Below, piece after piece: positions 1 through 11,460 of a DNA stretch of 64,000 bases. The stretch is from Eulemur rufifrons (lineage: Eukaryota > Chordata > Mammalia > Primates > Lemuridae), in assembly GCF_041146395.1 (NCBI RefSeq), contig NC_090989.1, positions 171,337,501 through 171,401,500 on the forward strand, written 5' to 3'. Under the pieces are notes generated by a model. The model was not told where the DNA came from, searched no databases, and was given only the letters and a program-made list of their open reading frames with translations. How positions within the stretch are numbered: position 1 is the stretch's first letter; each line of letters opens with the position of its first letter. The translations under genes and the position numbers were made by a program.

Positions 1-716
<716 letters not shown>

Positions 717-799
717 TCAGCTTTGTTTTTCTACATAGCACATATATAAAATTAAACAATTATTTTAAATTACTTACCATTTTTTTATACTAAAATGTA

Positions 800-925
800 C
801 TGTATTCTCCTTGAGGATACAAACACCCTATCTTGTCCATCAGTTTATCTCCAGGGCCCAGAATGGTGCCTAGCACAATTAAGTGCTCAATATATTTTTG
901 TGAAGTGAATCAATAAATGAAACCT
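800..925 (+). repeat. L2 LINE 3' end
   Basis: Follows the L2 3' terminus: stop-and-clip phrase near CCAGGGCCCAGAATGGTGCC, then GTGCTCAATATATTTTTGTG and a GAATCAATAAATGA tail. Confidence 0.75.
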
Positions 926-1539
926 AGCCCAGTGTTTGCCAGGCCAATACATACCTGTGAAACTAAACTGAATTAGTATTGGTTCTATATCAGGCTCACT
1001 TGGGGGAAAATTGAATCACATAAGTGACACAAAGTTGAGCACATGATTGGAGTTTACTCCCAGCAGCAATGTGTTTCTTTTGTTAAATTACGAAGCATGA
1101 AAACTTGGCCTAATTTAAAACGGCATCTGCTTGCAGGCCCTGACATGGTATCTGCCAACTTCGGCTCAAATACTTATGAGAACTAAGAAAAATACAGAAA
1201 CCAGCCGTGATAGACAATCCCACGTAGAATGTCACAAGAATTTTCATGAACTCCAAGTCAAAAGGCGTCGCATTAGGAAAGTTTCTCGGGGAAACTGTGA
1301 AGCCTCCTTCCTCAAAAGAAAGTAAACAACACTTTCTTCACTATTAACTGACAAAGGTAAGAAGAACAAAACCAAAAATATAACATGTTGCTTACAAAAT
1401 CCACACCTAAAACAAATTAAGGAGAGAAGGTTAAATATAAAAGACTGAGTAAGATTTTTCTGGTAGATGCAAATACAACATACAGGCGGCAAAATTATTT
1501 TCTGACAATTTAGAATGCGAGACAAAAAGAGGAAATTTT
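926..1539. other. Unassigned A-rich DNA
   Basis: No convincing coding frame; a 64-codon frame at 1131-1325 has no family resemblance. The second half may be the upstream part of the L1 that follows. Confidence 0.4.
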
Positions 1540-2104
1540 TATACTGCTAAAAGTTACAATTCCTAGCAAAGATAGATCAGTCAATAACATAAATGCATCA
1601 TTTATCAAAAATACAGAAAAAAGAAATAGATAAAAGGCAATTGTGGGAGATTTTAAAACTTTTTTTTGATATACTTTTACAAATCTGGTAGTTAAAAATA
1701 TAAATAGATAGAGGAGAAAATTTGAACGATAAAATTAATAAGATTCAATACGGACATTTGTATCTAGAAACTATAATTTCTTCTTGGGCATCTGTTAATG
1801 TTTATAAAAATTGATTACACATTAGCCCATTGAGAAAATAACTTCCCCAAATGAAAACATATGGATCAAATATTGCAAACACAGTTCAATAAAATTAGAA
1901 ATGAATAATAAAAGTATAAGAAGGAAATTTTAGGAATAATAAAAATACATTCCCCAAAAATATAGAGTCAAAGGAAAAATAAAAAGTATAATTTCTGACA
2001 ATTTAGAAATTAATGAAAAAAGAATATTTTTAGAAAATTATCAAACCCAAACTCTGAGCAAAATCATTGGCTTAAATGTTTTCATTATTAAATAAGAAAG
2101 AATA

Positions 2105-2443
2105 GGCCGGGCGCGGTGGCTCACGCCTGTAATCCTAGCACTCTGGGAGGCCGAGGCGGGTGGATTGCTCAAGGTCAGGAGTTCGAGACCAGCCTGAGCG
2201 AGACCCCGTCTCTACTAAAAATAGAAAGACATTATATGGACAACTAAAAATCTATATAGAAAAAATTAGCCGGGCATAGTGGCGCATGCCTGTAGTCCCA
2301 GCTACTCGGGAGGCTGAGGCAGTAGGATCGCTTAAGCCGAGGAGTCTGAGGTTGCTGTGAGCTAAGCTGACGCCACGGCACTCACTCTAGCCTGGGCAAC
2401 AAAGTGAGACTCTGTCTCAACAAAAAAAAAAAAAAAAAAAAAA
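2105..2443 (+). repeat. Young strepsirrhine-type Alu
   Basis: Starts GGCCGGGCGCGGTGGCTCAC, has a linker insertion at about 2224-2271 (with CATTATATGGACAAC) and the right-arm end GACGCCACGGCACTCACTC, then poly-A. Flanked by an 11-bp duplication AAGAAAGAATA (2094-2104 and about 2444-2454). Only a handful of differences from the copy at 44158. Confidence 0.96.
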
Positions 2444-2468
2444 AAGAAAGAATAAAAATACATTAGGT

Positions 2469-2638
2469 GAGCCAGGCACCGTGGTCCACGCCTGTAATCC
2501 TAGCACTCTGGGAGGCCAAGGCAGGAGGATTGCTTGAGCCCAAGAGTTTGCTGTTACAGTGAGCTATGATGACACCACTGTATTCTACCCGGGGTGATGG
2601 AGTGAGACTCTGTCTCAAAAAAAAAAAAAAAAAAAAAA
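2469..2638 (+). repeat. Internally deleted Alu
   Basis: The left arm runs to TTGAGCCCAAGAGTTT and jumps directly into the right-arm end (ACAGTGAGCTATGATGACAC), so roughly 130-140 bp of linker and right-arm start are missing. The breakpoint phrase occurs in both Alu arms. Ends in poly-A. Confidence 0.85.
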
Positions 2639-2721
2639 GAGGTGAATGTTCAAGGCAGAACTTATCAAAGTGACAAAAATATACACATTGAAATTAGAAA
2701 GATTTGTGCTTGAAGCTGACC

Positions 2722-2766
2722 AAAAAAAAAAAAAAAAAAGAAAGAAAGAAAGAAAAGAAAAGAAAT
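2722..2766 (+). repeat. A-rich / (AAAG)n microsatellite
   Basis: An A run followed by GAAA repeats inside the decayed L1. Confidence 0.9.
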
Positions 2767-3677
2767 TAGAAGGAAAACTAAATGTTAGAGCAAAAGTTAG
2801 TGGATTTGAAAAAGAACAATATAATTGATAAATAATTCTATAAGCTTTTAAAGAAAAGCAGTCAAATAGGCCAATCTTGGAAATTTTACCCAGAAAAAGA
2901 AAGAGAACAGAGCGAATGAAATTTCAAATGAAAAAAGCAAAGAAAAAAACAGGTGCCCATAGTCTCTTAACACATTTGAGGATTTCAAAGAAATGGATGA
3001 TAATCTGTGAGAATATATAACTACCAAATAATTATGAACAAAAATTGAACTGTTTGTTTAAAAATTACCTCTAAAATAGCTTCTGAGGCCAAATAAGTGA
3101 GGTTTCAAAAAATAAATAATTTCTATCTTTAATACATAATCTTTTCTATAGTAAAATAAGATCAGGAGCTATCAAATCAAATTCAACACTATGTTATAAT
3201 CTTTCTTTATGATGACCAAGTACAGATTATACTAGTATTTCAAAGGTTTATACCAGAAAATTTTAACATGTGATACTTAAGTAGGGTTAATATAAAAATT
3301 AGTATTTAATAAATGTAGAAAAGCCACCTAATGTTACCAAGTTCATATCTGATAAAAATTTTTTAGAAAAAAATCAGAAGAGAAGTCTATTTCCTCAATT
3401 TGCAAAGAATATTTATCTCATATCAGAAGCATACGATGTTTAATAGTGAAACACATTCCCCTTATAATTAGATTTAAGATTCTTCTGGGTGTTCTGGCCA
3501 ATGCAAATAAGATATGAAAAAAAATATGAGAAATATCACTGGAACGAATGAGACAAAGTTCTTAGGGTATGTAAGAGAGGTTATAGTACATTGTCTGGAT
3601 ACGATATAATAAAAACCAGTAGCATTTTGCATGCCAGCAATAACCAGCTAGAAAATGCAATGGATAAGATACATTTT

Positions 3678-3986
3678 GGCTAGGTTCAGTGGCTCACGCC
3701 TGTAATCCTAGCACTTTGGGAGGCCAAGGGGAGAGGATTGCTTGAGCCCAGGAGTTCAAGACTGGCCTAAGCAACACAGCGAGACCCTGTCTCTACAAAA
3801 AATAAAAAATTGGAGGGGCATGGTGTTGCGCGCCTATAGTCCCAGCTACCAGGGATGCTGAAGTGGGAGGATTGCTTGAGCCCAGGAGGTTAAGATTTGC
3901 CGTGAGCTACGATGATGCCACTGCACTCTAGCCCAGGCAACAGATTGAAGCCCTGTCTCAAAACAAACAAAAAAACCAAACAAAAT
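3678..3986 (+). repeat. Older Alu SINE
   Basis: Both arms present (GGCTAGGTTCAGTGGCTCAC to GCCCTGTCTCAAAACAAAC). Many substitutions suggest an AluJ-like age. It splits the L1 reverse-transcriptase region. Confidence 0.93.
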
Positions 3987-4140
3987 AGATTTCATTCTAA
4001 ATAAAAGTAACAAAAACCAAACTATTCATATCTAGAAATAATTCCAATAAGAAATGTATAAGTTATATATATTTTTTAAAACTACAAAAGGGCCTTTGAT
4101 ATTATTTATGATGCAATGTTATTTTTTAAAAGGCAGGACA

Positions 4141-4550
4141 TAAATATATATATTATGAGCTTAATGGTATACAATATTACATGTCATATATAGGCATAGA
4201 AAATATGGAAAGGAAATATAAATAAATGTCATAGCATAAAATAATAGGTAAGAGCTTTGAAGTCAGCACAACAGGGTTGAATTCCATCTCCACCTCTTGC
4301 TTATTATGTGATCTTAGACAAACCACCATTTGTAAACTGGGAATAATAATACATACTACCTACCTCATAGAGTTATTTTGGGATAAACTTCCTAGTATAT
4401 AGTGAAGATACATTAATATTATTGTTATCCAAAGGGCAAAGATATGGGTGACATAATTTTTCTTTTTTAGACCTATGTCTTTTAAATTTTCTATAATAAG
4501 CTCATTTTGCTTTTATAATCATGGAAAAAACCCTCTTAAAAATGGTCATT
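4141..4550 (+). repeat. L1M/L1ME-like 3' UTR with MIR inside
   Basis: The right part (about 4436-4545) ends like an old L1 3' UTR: TTTTCTATAATAAGCTCATT, then TTTTATAATCATGG. The left part is weaker. A MIR at about 4245-4430 lies between them, so the order is L1, MIR, L1. Confidence 0.55.
4245..4430 (+). repeat. MIR SINE
   Basis: MIR core order is visible: TTGAATTCCATCTCCACCTC, TTATGTGATCTTAGACAAAC, TGTAAACTGGGAATAATAAT, CCTACCTCATAGAGTTATTT. Confidence 0.8.
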
Positions 4551-4559
4551 ATCTTTTTG

Positions 4560-5012
4560 GGGTAGTCTATTGCATTAGTGGCCACCAATTAACCAGGCCA
4601 ACTGGAATTCATGCCCTTATGTAGCCATTGGGCTGGGCCTATGATTCATTTTAACTAATCAGATACAATGGGAGCCATCTTGTGCCAGTTTCTGGTCTGA
4701 GCCTGAAGAAGGAGCTTCCACTTTGGTGCTCTTGGGAATCCTGAGCCACCCTGTAAGAAGGCCACACCCTGGAGAAACCACCTAGAGAGACCACATGGAG
4801 AGGGAGAGGTCACGGCTTTGTGAAGTAGGAGAGGTCCTGAGACCACATGGAGGAAGAAAGAGACACCTAGGAGTCCCAGCGGTCCAGTTGACACCAGCTG
4901 AATGCAGCCATAAGCATGACCACTAGCAAGACCAGCCCCGATTGCAGAATCATGAGCATAAATTATTAATAATATGAGGGTGGTTGGTTATATAGCAACA
5001 GATAATGAAAAC
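4560..5012 (+). mobile_element. MaLR solitary LTR (MLT1-type)
   Basis: Internal MLT1 landmarks include the gagaccacatggag phrase. The 3' end reads GACACCAGCTGAATGCAGCC, then CATAAATTATTAATAATATG and a TATAGCAACAGATAATGAAAAC terminus. There is no internal retroviral sequence, so this is a lone LTR. The antisense 79-codon frame is a shadow. Confidence 0.75.
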
Positions 5013-5614
5013 ACTTTCAAAGTAAATTGAGTGAATGCAGACAGAAAAATAAAAGAAACTCTCTTTTCACTTAGAATGTTTGTTGAGAAATTCTAGCAGG
5101 TTTAAAGATAAAAAAGAATTTCTTCAGTCTCTCAAAAACACTTATCTTTTCTTAGATTCCACTGTAAACCAACTCTTATTTGTACCCATAAAACAATGTT
5201 TTGCTTTTCTTCCTAACAAATATCCCTTTAATATATTAAAGATTTTTTGTTATTCAGTTTTTATTTATCACTACAAAGACTTTCCTATCTTATATCTATA
5301 GAATATCTCAACCTTTTATGCTACTCATTTTCAGTGATTATTCTGTGGATCACCATAGATGTTTCAGGATAACATGCTAAATGGCATCATTCTGCGTCAA
5401 GATTTTTTTTTCTTACCAGATTCAAGATGAATTTAAATATTGATTTATATAAGATGTTAATTACTGGACAAAGAACAAAGTTTCTGGTAAGTAATTCTGA
5501 GATGAGCAGTTGAAGGGTTTGAGGCAATTGTTCTCCACATATCTCATTCATGAGCCTTTCCTTGGAATCTGAAATCCACTTCTTTGGGTGGTTTTTGAAA
5601 ATAGAAAAGAAACT
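5013..5614. other. Unassigned stretch
   Basis: No coding gene. A 73-codon frame at 5080-5301 and an antisense 83-codon frame have no recognisable domains. No repeat family recognised. Confidence 0.4.
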
Positions 5615-5617
5615 GTA

Positions 5618-5704
5618 GTAGTCAGCTAGAGCTACCATAACAAAATCTCCTGGACTGGGTGGCTGAAAACAGCAGAAATTTATTTCTCAGTTCTATTTTT
5701 TCCA
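5618..5704 (-). repeat. Possible LTR fragment
   Basis: The run from AGTCAGCTAGAGCTACCATA through GACTGGGTGGCTGAAAACAG to AAATTTATTTCTCAGTTC matches the start of a common mammalian LTR-like repeat in antisense. It breaks off where the Charlie element begins. Confidence 0.4.
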
Positions 5705-6595
5705 GCTTGGAGGCTGCTCACCACTGGCAGCACATTTCAGTGACACAGAATGGGTCGCAAAACTTGCTTCCTTATGTGACATATTCAACCTACTCAACGA
5801 ACTCAGTCCGTCACTTCAGGGGAGAACAACAACTGTGTTCAAGTCAGCAGGTAAAGTGGCTGCATTCAAAGCCAAACTGGAATTGTGGGGGCAATAAGTG
5901 AACATTGGAATTTTTGACATGTATCAAACATTAGCAGAGGTTTTCAAAGAGACTGAGCCAGGGCTCACTTTCTCCCAGCTGGTGCATGATCACCTATTTC
6001 AGCTTTCAAAAGAGTTTGAGCATTACTTCCCAACCACAAAAGACCCCTGAACTGGGAAGGAATGGATCAGCGACCCATTTGTGAATAAGCCAGGTGAATT
6101 CACTTTGTGCTAGAAGAGGCTCAACTGCTTGAGATCGCAAATGACGGTGGCCTTAAAAGTATGTTTGAGATAACTTCAGATCTCCATATGTTCTAAAGTC
6201 AAGGTGGAATATCCTGAGAGTGCCACAAACGCACTGAAAAGCCTGCTTCCATTTCCAACATCCTGTTTTTGTGAAGCAGGGTTTTCTGCAGTGACGGCAA
6301 CCAAAACGAGATTCCAGAGTAGACTGGACTTCCGGTGTCACTGTCTCCCATCACCCCTAGATGGGACTGTCTAGTTGCAGGAAAACAAGTGCAGGGCTCT
6401 CACTGATTCTGCATTATGGTGAGTTGTATAATTATTTCATTATACATTACAATGTGATAATAATAGAAATAAAGTGCCCAATAAATGTAATTCGCTAGAA
6501 TCATCCCGAAACCAACCCTTACCCCCACCCCATGTCCGTGAAAAAACTTGTCTTCCATGAAACTGGTCCCTGATGCCAAAAACGGACTGCTGACT
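5705..6595 (+). pseudogene. Charlie3/MER1 hAT transposon with dead transposase
   Basis: Transposase remnants read in one direction across several frames. FKSAGKVAAFKAKLELWGQ lies at 5838-5894 and is followed by a stop. A central block is near 6040-6190, and the hAT C-terminal dimerisation signature GFSAVTATKTRFQSRLD is at about 6279-6329. The right end (about 6500-6595) has the MER1 terminus: CATCCCGAAACCAACCC, a C-rich block, then GAAACTGGTCCCTGATGCCA. Stops and frameshifts break the gene. The N-terminal zinc finger and left inverted repeat are not seen, so it is a 3' part. Proteins of this family cut and paste their own DNA; this copy cannot. Confidence 0.75.
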
Positions 6596-6599
6596 AGAT

Positions 6600-7035
6600 G
6601 ATAGAGGCTAGGGATGCTTCTAAGCTTCCTATAATGCATAAGGCCGCACCCCCAAGAAAATTATCTTGTCCAAAATGTCAATAGCAACATGGTTGAGACA
6701 TGTTGGTCTAAACCCATCATGGTGATTCCATTTCTTTTGCCAGATGGTGAAACAACTGTGGCAAATGAACTCAAGAAGAAGCCTGGGGGAAAACACCTTT
6801 TATCCCTGATATAAATAATGCACGAGGAGAAACTTCCCTTTCCTCTGGCGTTTGGACATTCTCATGGAATGATATGATGGCTGGAGCTGCAGTAGCTTCG
6901 TATCATCATTACAAAAAGGATGGCAGAGACAAGACAGGAAAAACATCTACGTCCTCAATGACATTGCTGAGTCTTGGAGACAACCCTGAAACCTTCTTAA
7001 GAAGTTTAAGAAGAGACAGTTTCATTTAAAAATTT
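6600..7035. other. Unassigned, probably ancient repeat
   Basis: The phrases GATTCCATTTCTTTTGCCAG, GGAGCTGCAGTAGCTTCG and CCTCAATGACATTGCTGAG resemble an interspersed mammalian repeat I cannot name. No coding frame. Confidence 0.4.
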
Positions 7036-7042
7036 ACTCTTA

Positions 7043-7220
7043 AGGTCATGCATAGTAGTTCATGCCTATAATACCAGCACTTTGGGAGGTCAGGGAAGAA
7101 GGATCACTTGAGGCCAGGGGTTTGAGACCAGTCTGGGCAATCTTGTAAGACCCCCATCTCTATAAAAAAAATTTAAAAAAATAGCTGGGCATAGTGGGAC
7201 GTGCTTGTAGTCCCACCTAC
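7043..7220 (+). repeat. 3'-truncated Alu
   Basis: Left arm (TTCATGCCTATAATACCAGC to CCCCATCTCTATAAAAAAAA) and the first about 40 bases of the right arm, then a short A run and a TA-rich microsatellite instead of the rest. Confidence 0.85.
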
Positions 7221-7230
7221 TAAAAAAAAA

Positions 7231-7248
7231 AATATATATGTATATGTA

Positions 7249-7279
<31 letters not shown>

Positions 7280-7280
7280 T
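7231..7280. repeat. (TA)n / TATATG microsatellite
   Basis: Alternating TA with a few G substitutions, grown from the A-tail of the truncated Alu. Confidence 0.92.
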
Positions 7281-7311
7281 ACTCTTAGTTCTTTTTCTGT
7301 TATGTGTAGCA

Positions 7312-7636
7312 TTTTTTTTTTTTTTTTTTTTTTTGAGACAGGGTCTCACCCTGTTGTCCAGGCTAGTGTGCCATGGCGTCAGCCTAGCTCACGGCAATCT
7401 CAAACTCCTGGGCTCAAGCAATCCTTCTGCCTCAGCCTCCCGAATAGCTGGGACTACTGGCATGCGCCACCACACCTGGCTGTTTTTTTGTTTTAGTTGC
7501 CTGGCTAATTTTTTCTATTGTTAGTAGAGACGGGGGTCTCACTCTTGCTCAGTCTGGTCTTGAACTCCTGACCTCAAGCAATTGTCCCACTTCAGCCTCC
7601 CAGAGTGCTAGGATTACAGGCGTGAGCCACCGAGCC
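7312..7636 (-). repeat. Alu SINE, antisense, with clear target-site duplication
   Basis: T-tail, GAGACAGGGTCTCACCCTG, ending CACCGAGCC. The 15-bp duplication ATGTGTAGCATTTTT flanks it at 7302-7316 and 7637-7651. The linker holds an extra TTTTTTTGTTTTAGTTGCC segment. Confidence 0.95.
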
Positions 7637-7699
7637 ATGTGTAGCATTTTTAAAACAATGCTAGAGAGCATTTTTTGAACATTAATGCTAGAGTGTATA

Positions 7700-7830
7700 C
7701 AGGGTCACTCCCCCATTCTATAGATGGAGAAACTGAGACTCAAGACAGTTAAGGGACTTGCTCAAGGTCACACAGCTTTTTTAGCAACACAGCTGAGTCT
7801 AGAAGTCAGCTGATATGATTGAGTCCCTCA
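7700..7830 (-). repeat. MIR SINE
   Basis: Antisense MIR core: GATGGAGAAACTGAGACTC, then GGGACTTGCTCAAGGTCACA. Confidence 0.8.
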
Positions 7831-7944
7831 TGTGTTCACAATGTTGTGCTCTGTGCCCAGGGAAAGTCTCAAAAAATTAAGTGTAAGTTAATTCCTAGGC
7901 TCTTCTGATACAGATCTTGCCCAGGAACAACAATAGTGACAATG

Positions 7945-8165
7945 AACTGAGCACCTACTATGTGGCAGCCACTTTATTTATCCTGAACCTTCACAGTCAC
8001 CCTGAATGGTTGGGAGTAGTTTTCCCATTTTGCAGACAATGAAAATGGAAACCTGGAGAGGTTCAATGGCTCAGTCAAGACCACACAGTGAGAAGACGTC
8101 CATGAAATCAAACCCATGTCAGGTCCTAGAGTGCACACTAATTCCACTGCACCACACGGCCTCCC
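7945..8165 (-). repeat. MIR SINE, near full length
   Basis: Antisense MIR: GAGCACCTACTATGTGGCAG, TTTTCCCATTTTGCAGACAA, CAGTCAAGACCACACAGTGA, CCACTGCACCACACGGCCTC. The 136-codon antisense frame over it is repeat sequence. Confidence 0.8.
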
Positions 8166-8597
8166 TTCTAAAGCATCGAAACCTACTAGACCAATGACAG
8201 GGCTAAACCCACAGTGGCTACATCTAAAGGAAGATTTTGTCTTGACATATTTTACCAAACGGATGATACTTTTTGGCAGTGACTTTAAAAGAAAATGAAA
8301 GAGTAACACCGAGGAAGATAGTTCAGATGAAACAAATCCCACTTGCAGTTGAGAAGTGAGGGATAGGCAGGGGGGAGGGGGCATGGCACAAGGATGAAGG
8401 TCTTGCTTAAGATCAGATTCCCTGGGGACTTAATCAGTTCTTCTCCCCTTTGTGCTGCCAACCGCCAGCAAGCGAGCCATCAACGTCGTGATATTAAGAA
8501 AGCAATAGCTATCACTTCTTGTGTGGTTGTCCGAGTCAGTACTGTGCTATTCTTCCGAATGAGGAAGAATAAACTACAACTATCTTAGCTTCCCTAA
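8166..8597. other. Unassigned stretch
   Basis: No coding gene or recognised repeat; two 60-codon frames here are unremarkable. Confidence 0.4.
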
Positions 8598-8695
8598 TTT
8601 CCTTTAGTCCTCTCAAAATTAAATGAGGTATTTACCTTGAATGGGACCCAGAGATGCAGCAAGGTGAAGCCCTTTGCCCAAGGCAACACAGGTAA
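8598..8695 (-). repeat. MIR fragment
   Basis: Antisense MIR middle: CTCAAAATTAAATGAGGTAT, then CCCTTTGCCCAAGGCAACAC. Confidence 0.6.
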
Positions 8696-9030
8696 GGACA
8701 CTTGTCTCCCACTACACTCTTGTCCGTCCCCACCTCAGTCCTGCCTACTTGCGACTCCTACAGAATGCCATCACCCTCCCCTCCTTCACAGGCAGTCCTC
8801 TGTCACAGCTCCGGTGAAATCCTGCATCCTTGGGGGACACGTGTTTGTGACTACTTCAGTCCTTTGAGCTTTTTTCCCTTGCCTGAGACCTTTAAAAAAA
8901 TTCTCTGAACTTTATTATGAACATCTCGTTGCACCTGTCTTGACTTATGTTACTGCTTCACATAAAAAAAGCATACAGACAATTTTAAAATACTTCTCAA
9001 AATAGCCCCCTGGATTAGGGAAAAAATAAA
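8696..9030. other. Unassigned stretch
   Basis: Pyrimidine-biased, no gene or repeat recognised. Confidence 0.4.
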
Positions 9031-9034
9031 CAAC

Positions 9035-9195
9035 CCACTATTTATTAGTTACACATCTTTGTTCAATCACTCCTGAAGCCTCAATTTCCTCAGTTCCCAA
9101 TGGGTACAATCTTAGCAAGCCCGGGATGACCCTTGGGGTTCTTGTGAGGACTAGCGCAAGTATCATATGGGAAAATATTTGTTCAAAAACTGTAA
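9035..9195 (+). repeat. MIR fragment
   Basis: CTCAATTTCCTCAGTTCCCA, then GGGTTCTTGTGAGGACTAGC in MIR order. Confidence 0.65.
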
Positions 9196-9399
9196 TTTTC
9201 TATACAAGTACTGGAAAGTCAAATGCCCACAGGAATCAGGCAGGACATAAATGAGGGCAGGAGACCAGGGGAAGCCAACAGGGATTGGTGGGGACTATGG
9301 TGCCCTGGAGACCACATGTCTCATCTAAAGGGACAGTTCTTGCTTATCTCCAGCCAATTGCTACCATGTTGGAATGAGGATCCAGTGTTAGCAGAGCTT

Positions 9400-10138
9400 A
9401 AGTTTTGAGAGACACAATGAGATATCACCTAACCCCAGTGAGATTGACCTCTATCAAAAAAAAAAAAATCCCAAAACAACAAATGCTGGCGAGGATGTGG
9501 AGAGACGGGAACACTCTTACACTGCTGGTGGGACTGCAAATTGGTACAACCTCCGTGGAAAAGAATTTGGAGGCACCTCAAAGAGTTAAAACTAGAAATA
9601 CCATTTGATCCAGCAATAGCACTATTAGGCATCTACCCATAAGAGCAAAAGACATTCTATAATAAAGACATCTGCATCCCAATGTTTATGGCAGCACAAT
9701 TCACTATAGCAAGGATGTGGAAACAACCCAAGTGCCCGTCAATCTATGAGTGGATTACTAAACTTTGGTATATGCATACAACAGAATATTACTCAGTTAT
9801 AAGAAACAACAGTGATCTAGCACCTCTTATATTTTCCTGGATTGAGCTTCAGCCCATTATCCGCAGTGAGGTATCACAAGATCGGAGGAATAGCCTCCAC
9901 ATGTTCTCGCCGTCAAATTGGCACTAACTGATCAACACTATGGTGCTCACACAGTAGTAATATTCTCCAGGGATTAGGGGGTTGAGGGGGGTAAACTCAC
10001 AACTAATGGACACGGTGTGCATTGTAGAGGGGAAGGGCAAGCCTCTAAACCTCACTTGGGTGAGGCAAAGACATAAAATGTAACCAAAACGTTTGTACTC
10101 TTATAATATCTTGAAATAATAATAAAAAAAAGCTTTGA
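9400..10138 (+). mobile_element. L1 3' end (ORF2 C-terminus plus 3' UTR)
   Basis: 5'-truncated L1. The ORF2 end is unmistakable: GATATCACCTAACCCCAGTG, GGTGGGACTGCAAATTGGTA, CAATTCACTATAGCAAGGAT, CAACAGAATATTACTCAGTT. A 3' UTR of about 300 bp (AGGGATTAGGGGGTTGAGGG) ends in AATAATAATAAAAAAAAG. Frames are broken. The UTR differs from ape L1PA, as expected for a strepsirrhine-lineage L1. Confidence 0.9.
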
Positions 10139-10539
10139 AAAGAAATCAGAAATAGACTTTTTAGGACATATCTTGATTTTTTAAAACACTGTTTATGCCA
10201 AACGACATACCTGGAGTCTTTCCCATAGGAAGACAATTTGCAGGTCTGCTCCATGTATGTGTGTGTTGTTCCAAAGCAGAACATCTGGATTGGATCTCTG
10301 AGTTATTTTCCGCACAGTGTTTTCTTCAATATATGCTTATTGAGTCCATATTTTGTTTTCTCAATGAGACTGTAAGATTTTTGTGGGCACAGTTTACATC
10401 TTCTGTATTGATGTACAAGTCAAGCCTGATTAATAATCTTGGTAAATGGTACCTCACTTGTTTGTCTATTCGTGTGGTTTATAAATTTCAGCATGAGTCA
10501 GCATTGCCTGCGTTGCATGTCAAAAATGCTGATTACGGC
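10139..10539. other. Unassigned stretch
   Basis: A 115-codon frame at 10195-10542 has no domain I recognise, runs into the following Alu and has no promoter context. I do not call it a gene. Confidence 0.4.
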
Positions 10540-10838
10540 TGATTGAGGTGGCTCATGTCTGTAATACTAGCACGTTGGGAGGCCGAGGCGGGAGGATCAC
10601 TTGAGGCCAGGAATTGAAGACCAGACTGAGTGAGACTTCATCTCCACTAAAAATAGAAAAATTAGCCAGGCATGGTGTTTCATGCCTATAGATCCAGCTT
10701 CTTGGGAGGCTGAGGCAGGAGGATTGCTTGAGCCCAGGAGTTTGAGGTTGCAGTGAGCTATGATGACACCACTGTACTTTAGCCCCAGGTGACAGAATGA
10801 CACCCTGTCTCAAACAAAACAAAACAAAACAAAACTGC
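10540..10838 (+). repeat. Alu SINE
   Basis: Both arms, ending GACACCCTGTCTCAAACAAA and an (AAAAC)n tail. Lies directly against the next L1 fragment. Confidence 0.93.
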
Positions 10839-10839
10839 T

Positions 10840-11372
10840 GACTTAACCCAGCAATCCCACTCCTAGGTATAGACCCACTAGAAATGCACACATATATTCA
10901 TCAAAAGACATGCGCTAGAGTGTTCATAGCAGTGCTATTTACAATAACTACAAATTGAAGTCTGTTCAATTGTCCATCATCAGTCTTAGAGTAAATTTAA
11001 AAACTGCAGTATATTCATAATACAAAAACTACACGGCAATGAAGAGAATCAGCTGGTACTTCAGGCAGCAACATGGATGACTCTCTCAAATACAACACTG
11101 AGCAAAAGAAGCCAGGCACCAAAGCGTACCCACCACATTTCCATTTAGATAAACATAGAAATTGGCAGAAGAGAATCTATGGGTTTTAAGTGAGGATAAC
11201 AGGAACTATTGGAGAGAGGTGTGACGAAGGGAACACAGGGGACTTCTGGGGTGCTGGCAACATGCTATTTCTTGACTTGGATGCTGGTTACATGGGTGTG
11301 TGAAAATTAATTGAGCTGTATACTTATTTGTATTTTTCTGTATATTAATATCTCCATGAAAAGTTAAAATGC
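10840..11372 (+). mobile_element. Old L1M 3' end
   Basis: CAGCAATCCCACTCCTAGGT, TGTTCATAGCAGTGCTATTT, ACTTCTGGGGTGCTGGCAAC, then TGAGCTGTATACTTATTTGT: an ORF2 end and 3' UTR typical of L1M. Many substitutions. Confidence 0.85.
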
Positions 11373-11410
11373 TAATTCCAGGGCTCTAGCCCAGATTGAC
11401 AGAATCGCTC

Positions 11411-11460
11411 TTGCGTGTGCGTGTGTGCATGTGTGCGTGTGCACGGGGTGTGGGGGGTGT
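11411..11460. repeat. Imperfect (GT)n microsatellite
   Basis: Interrupted GTGTGC/GTGTGT run. Confidence 0.9.

Larger units (their letters stand above)
1540..4140 (+). pseudogene. Decayed L1 (L1M-type) ORF2, broken by three Alus
   Basis: Remnants run in ORF2 order. Around 1640-1660 is the endonuclease GGGAGATTTTAA phrase. Around 1890-1930 is the stretch with CAATAAAATTAGAAATGAAT. Around 3490-3660 is the reverse-transcriptase region (TTCTGGCCAATGCAAATAAG, then AGTAGCATTTTGCATGCCAG), continuing after an Alu at about 3990-4070. All frames carry many stops, so no protein is made. I infer a very old insertion, because divergence is high and younger Alus interrupt it. Confidence 0.65.

Noticed and set aside
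7974..8384. 136-codon antisense open frame
   Set aside because: First half is MIR; the rest has no motif.
10195..10542. 115-codon open frame
   Set aside because: No domain, no start context, ends at an Alu edge.
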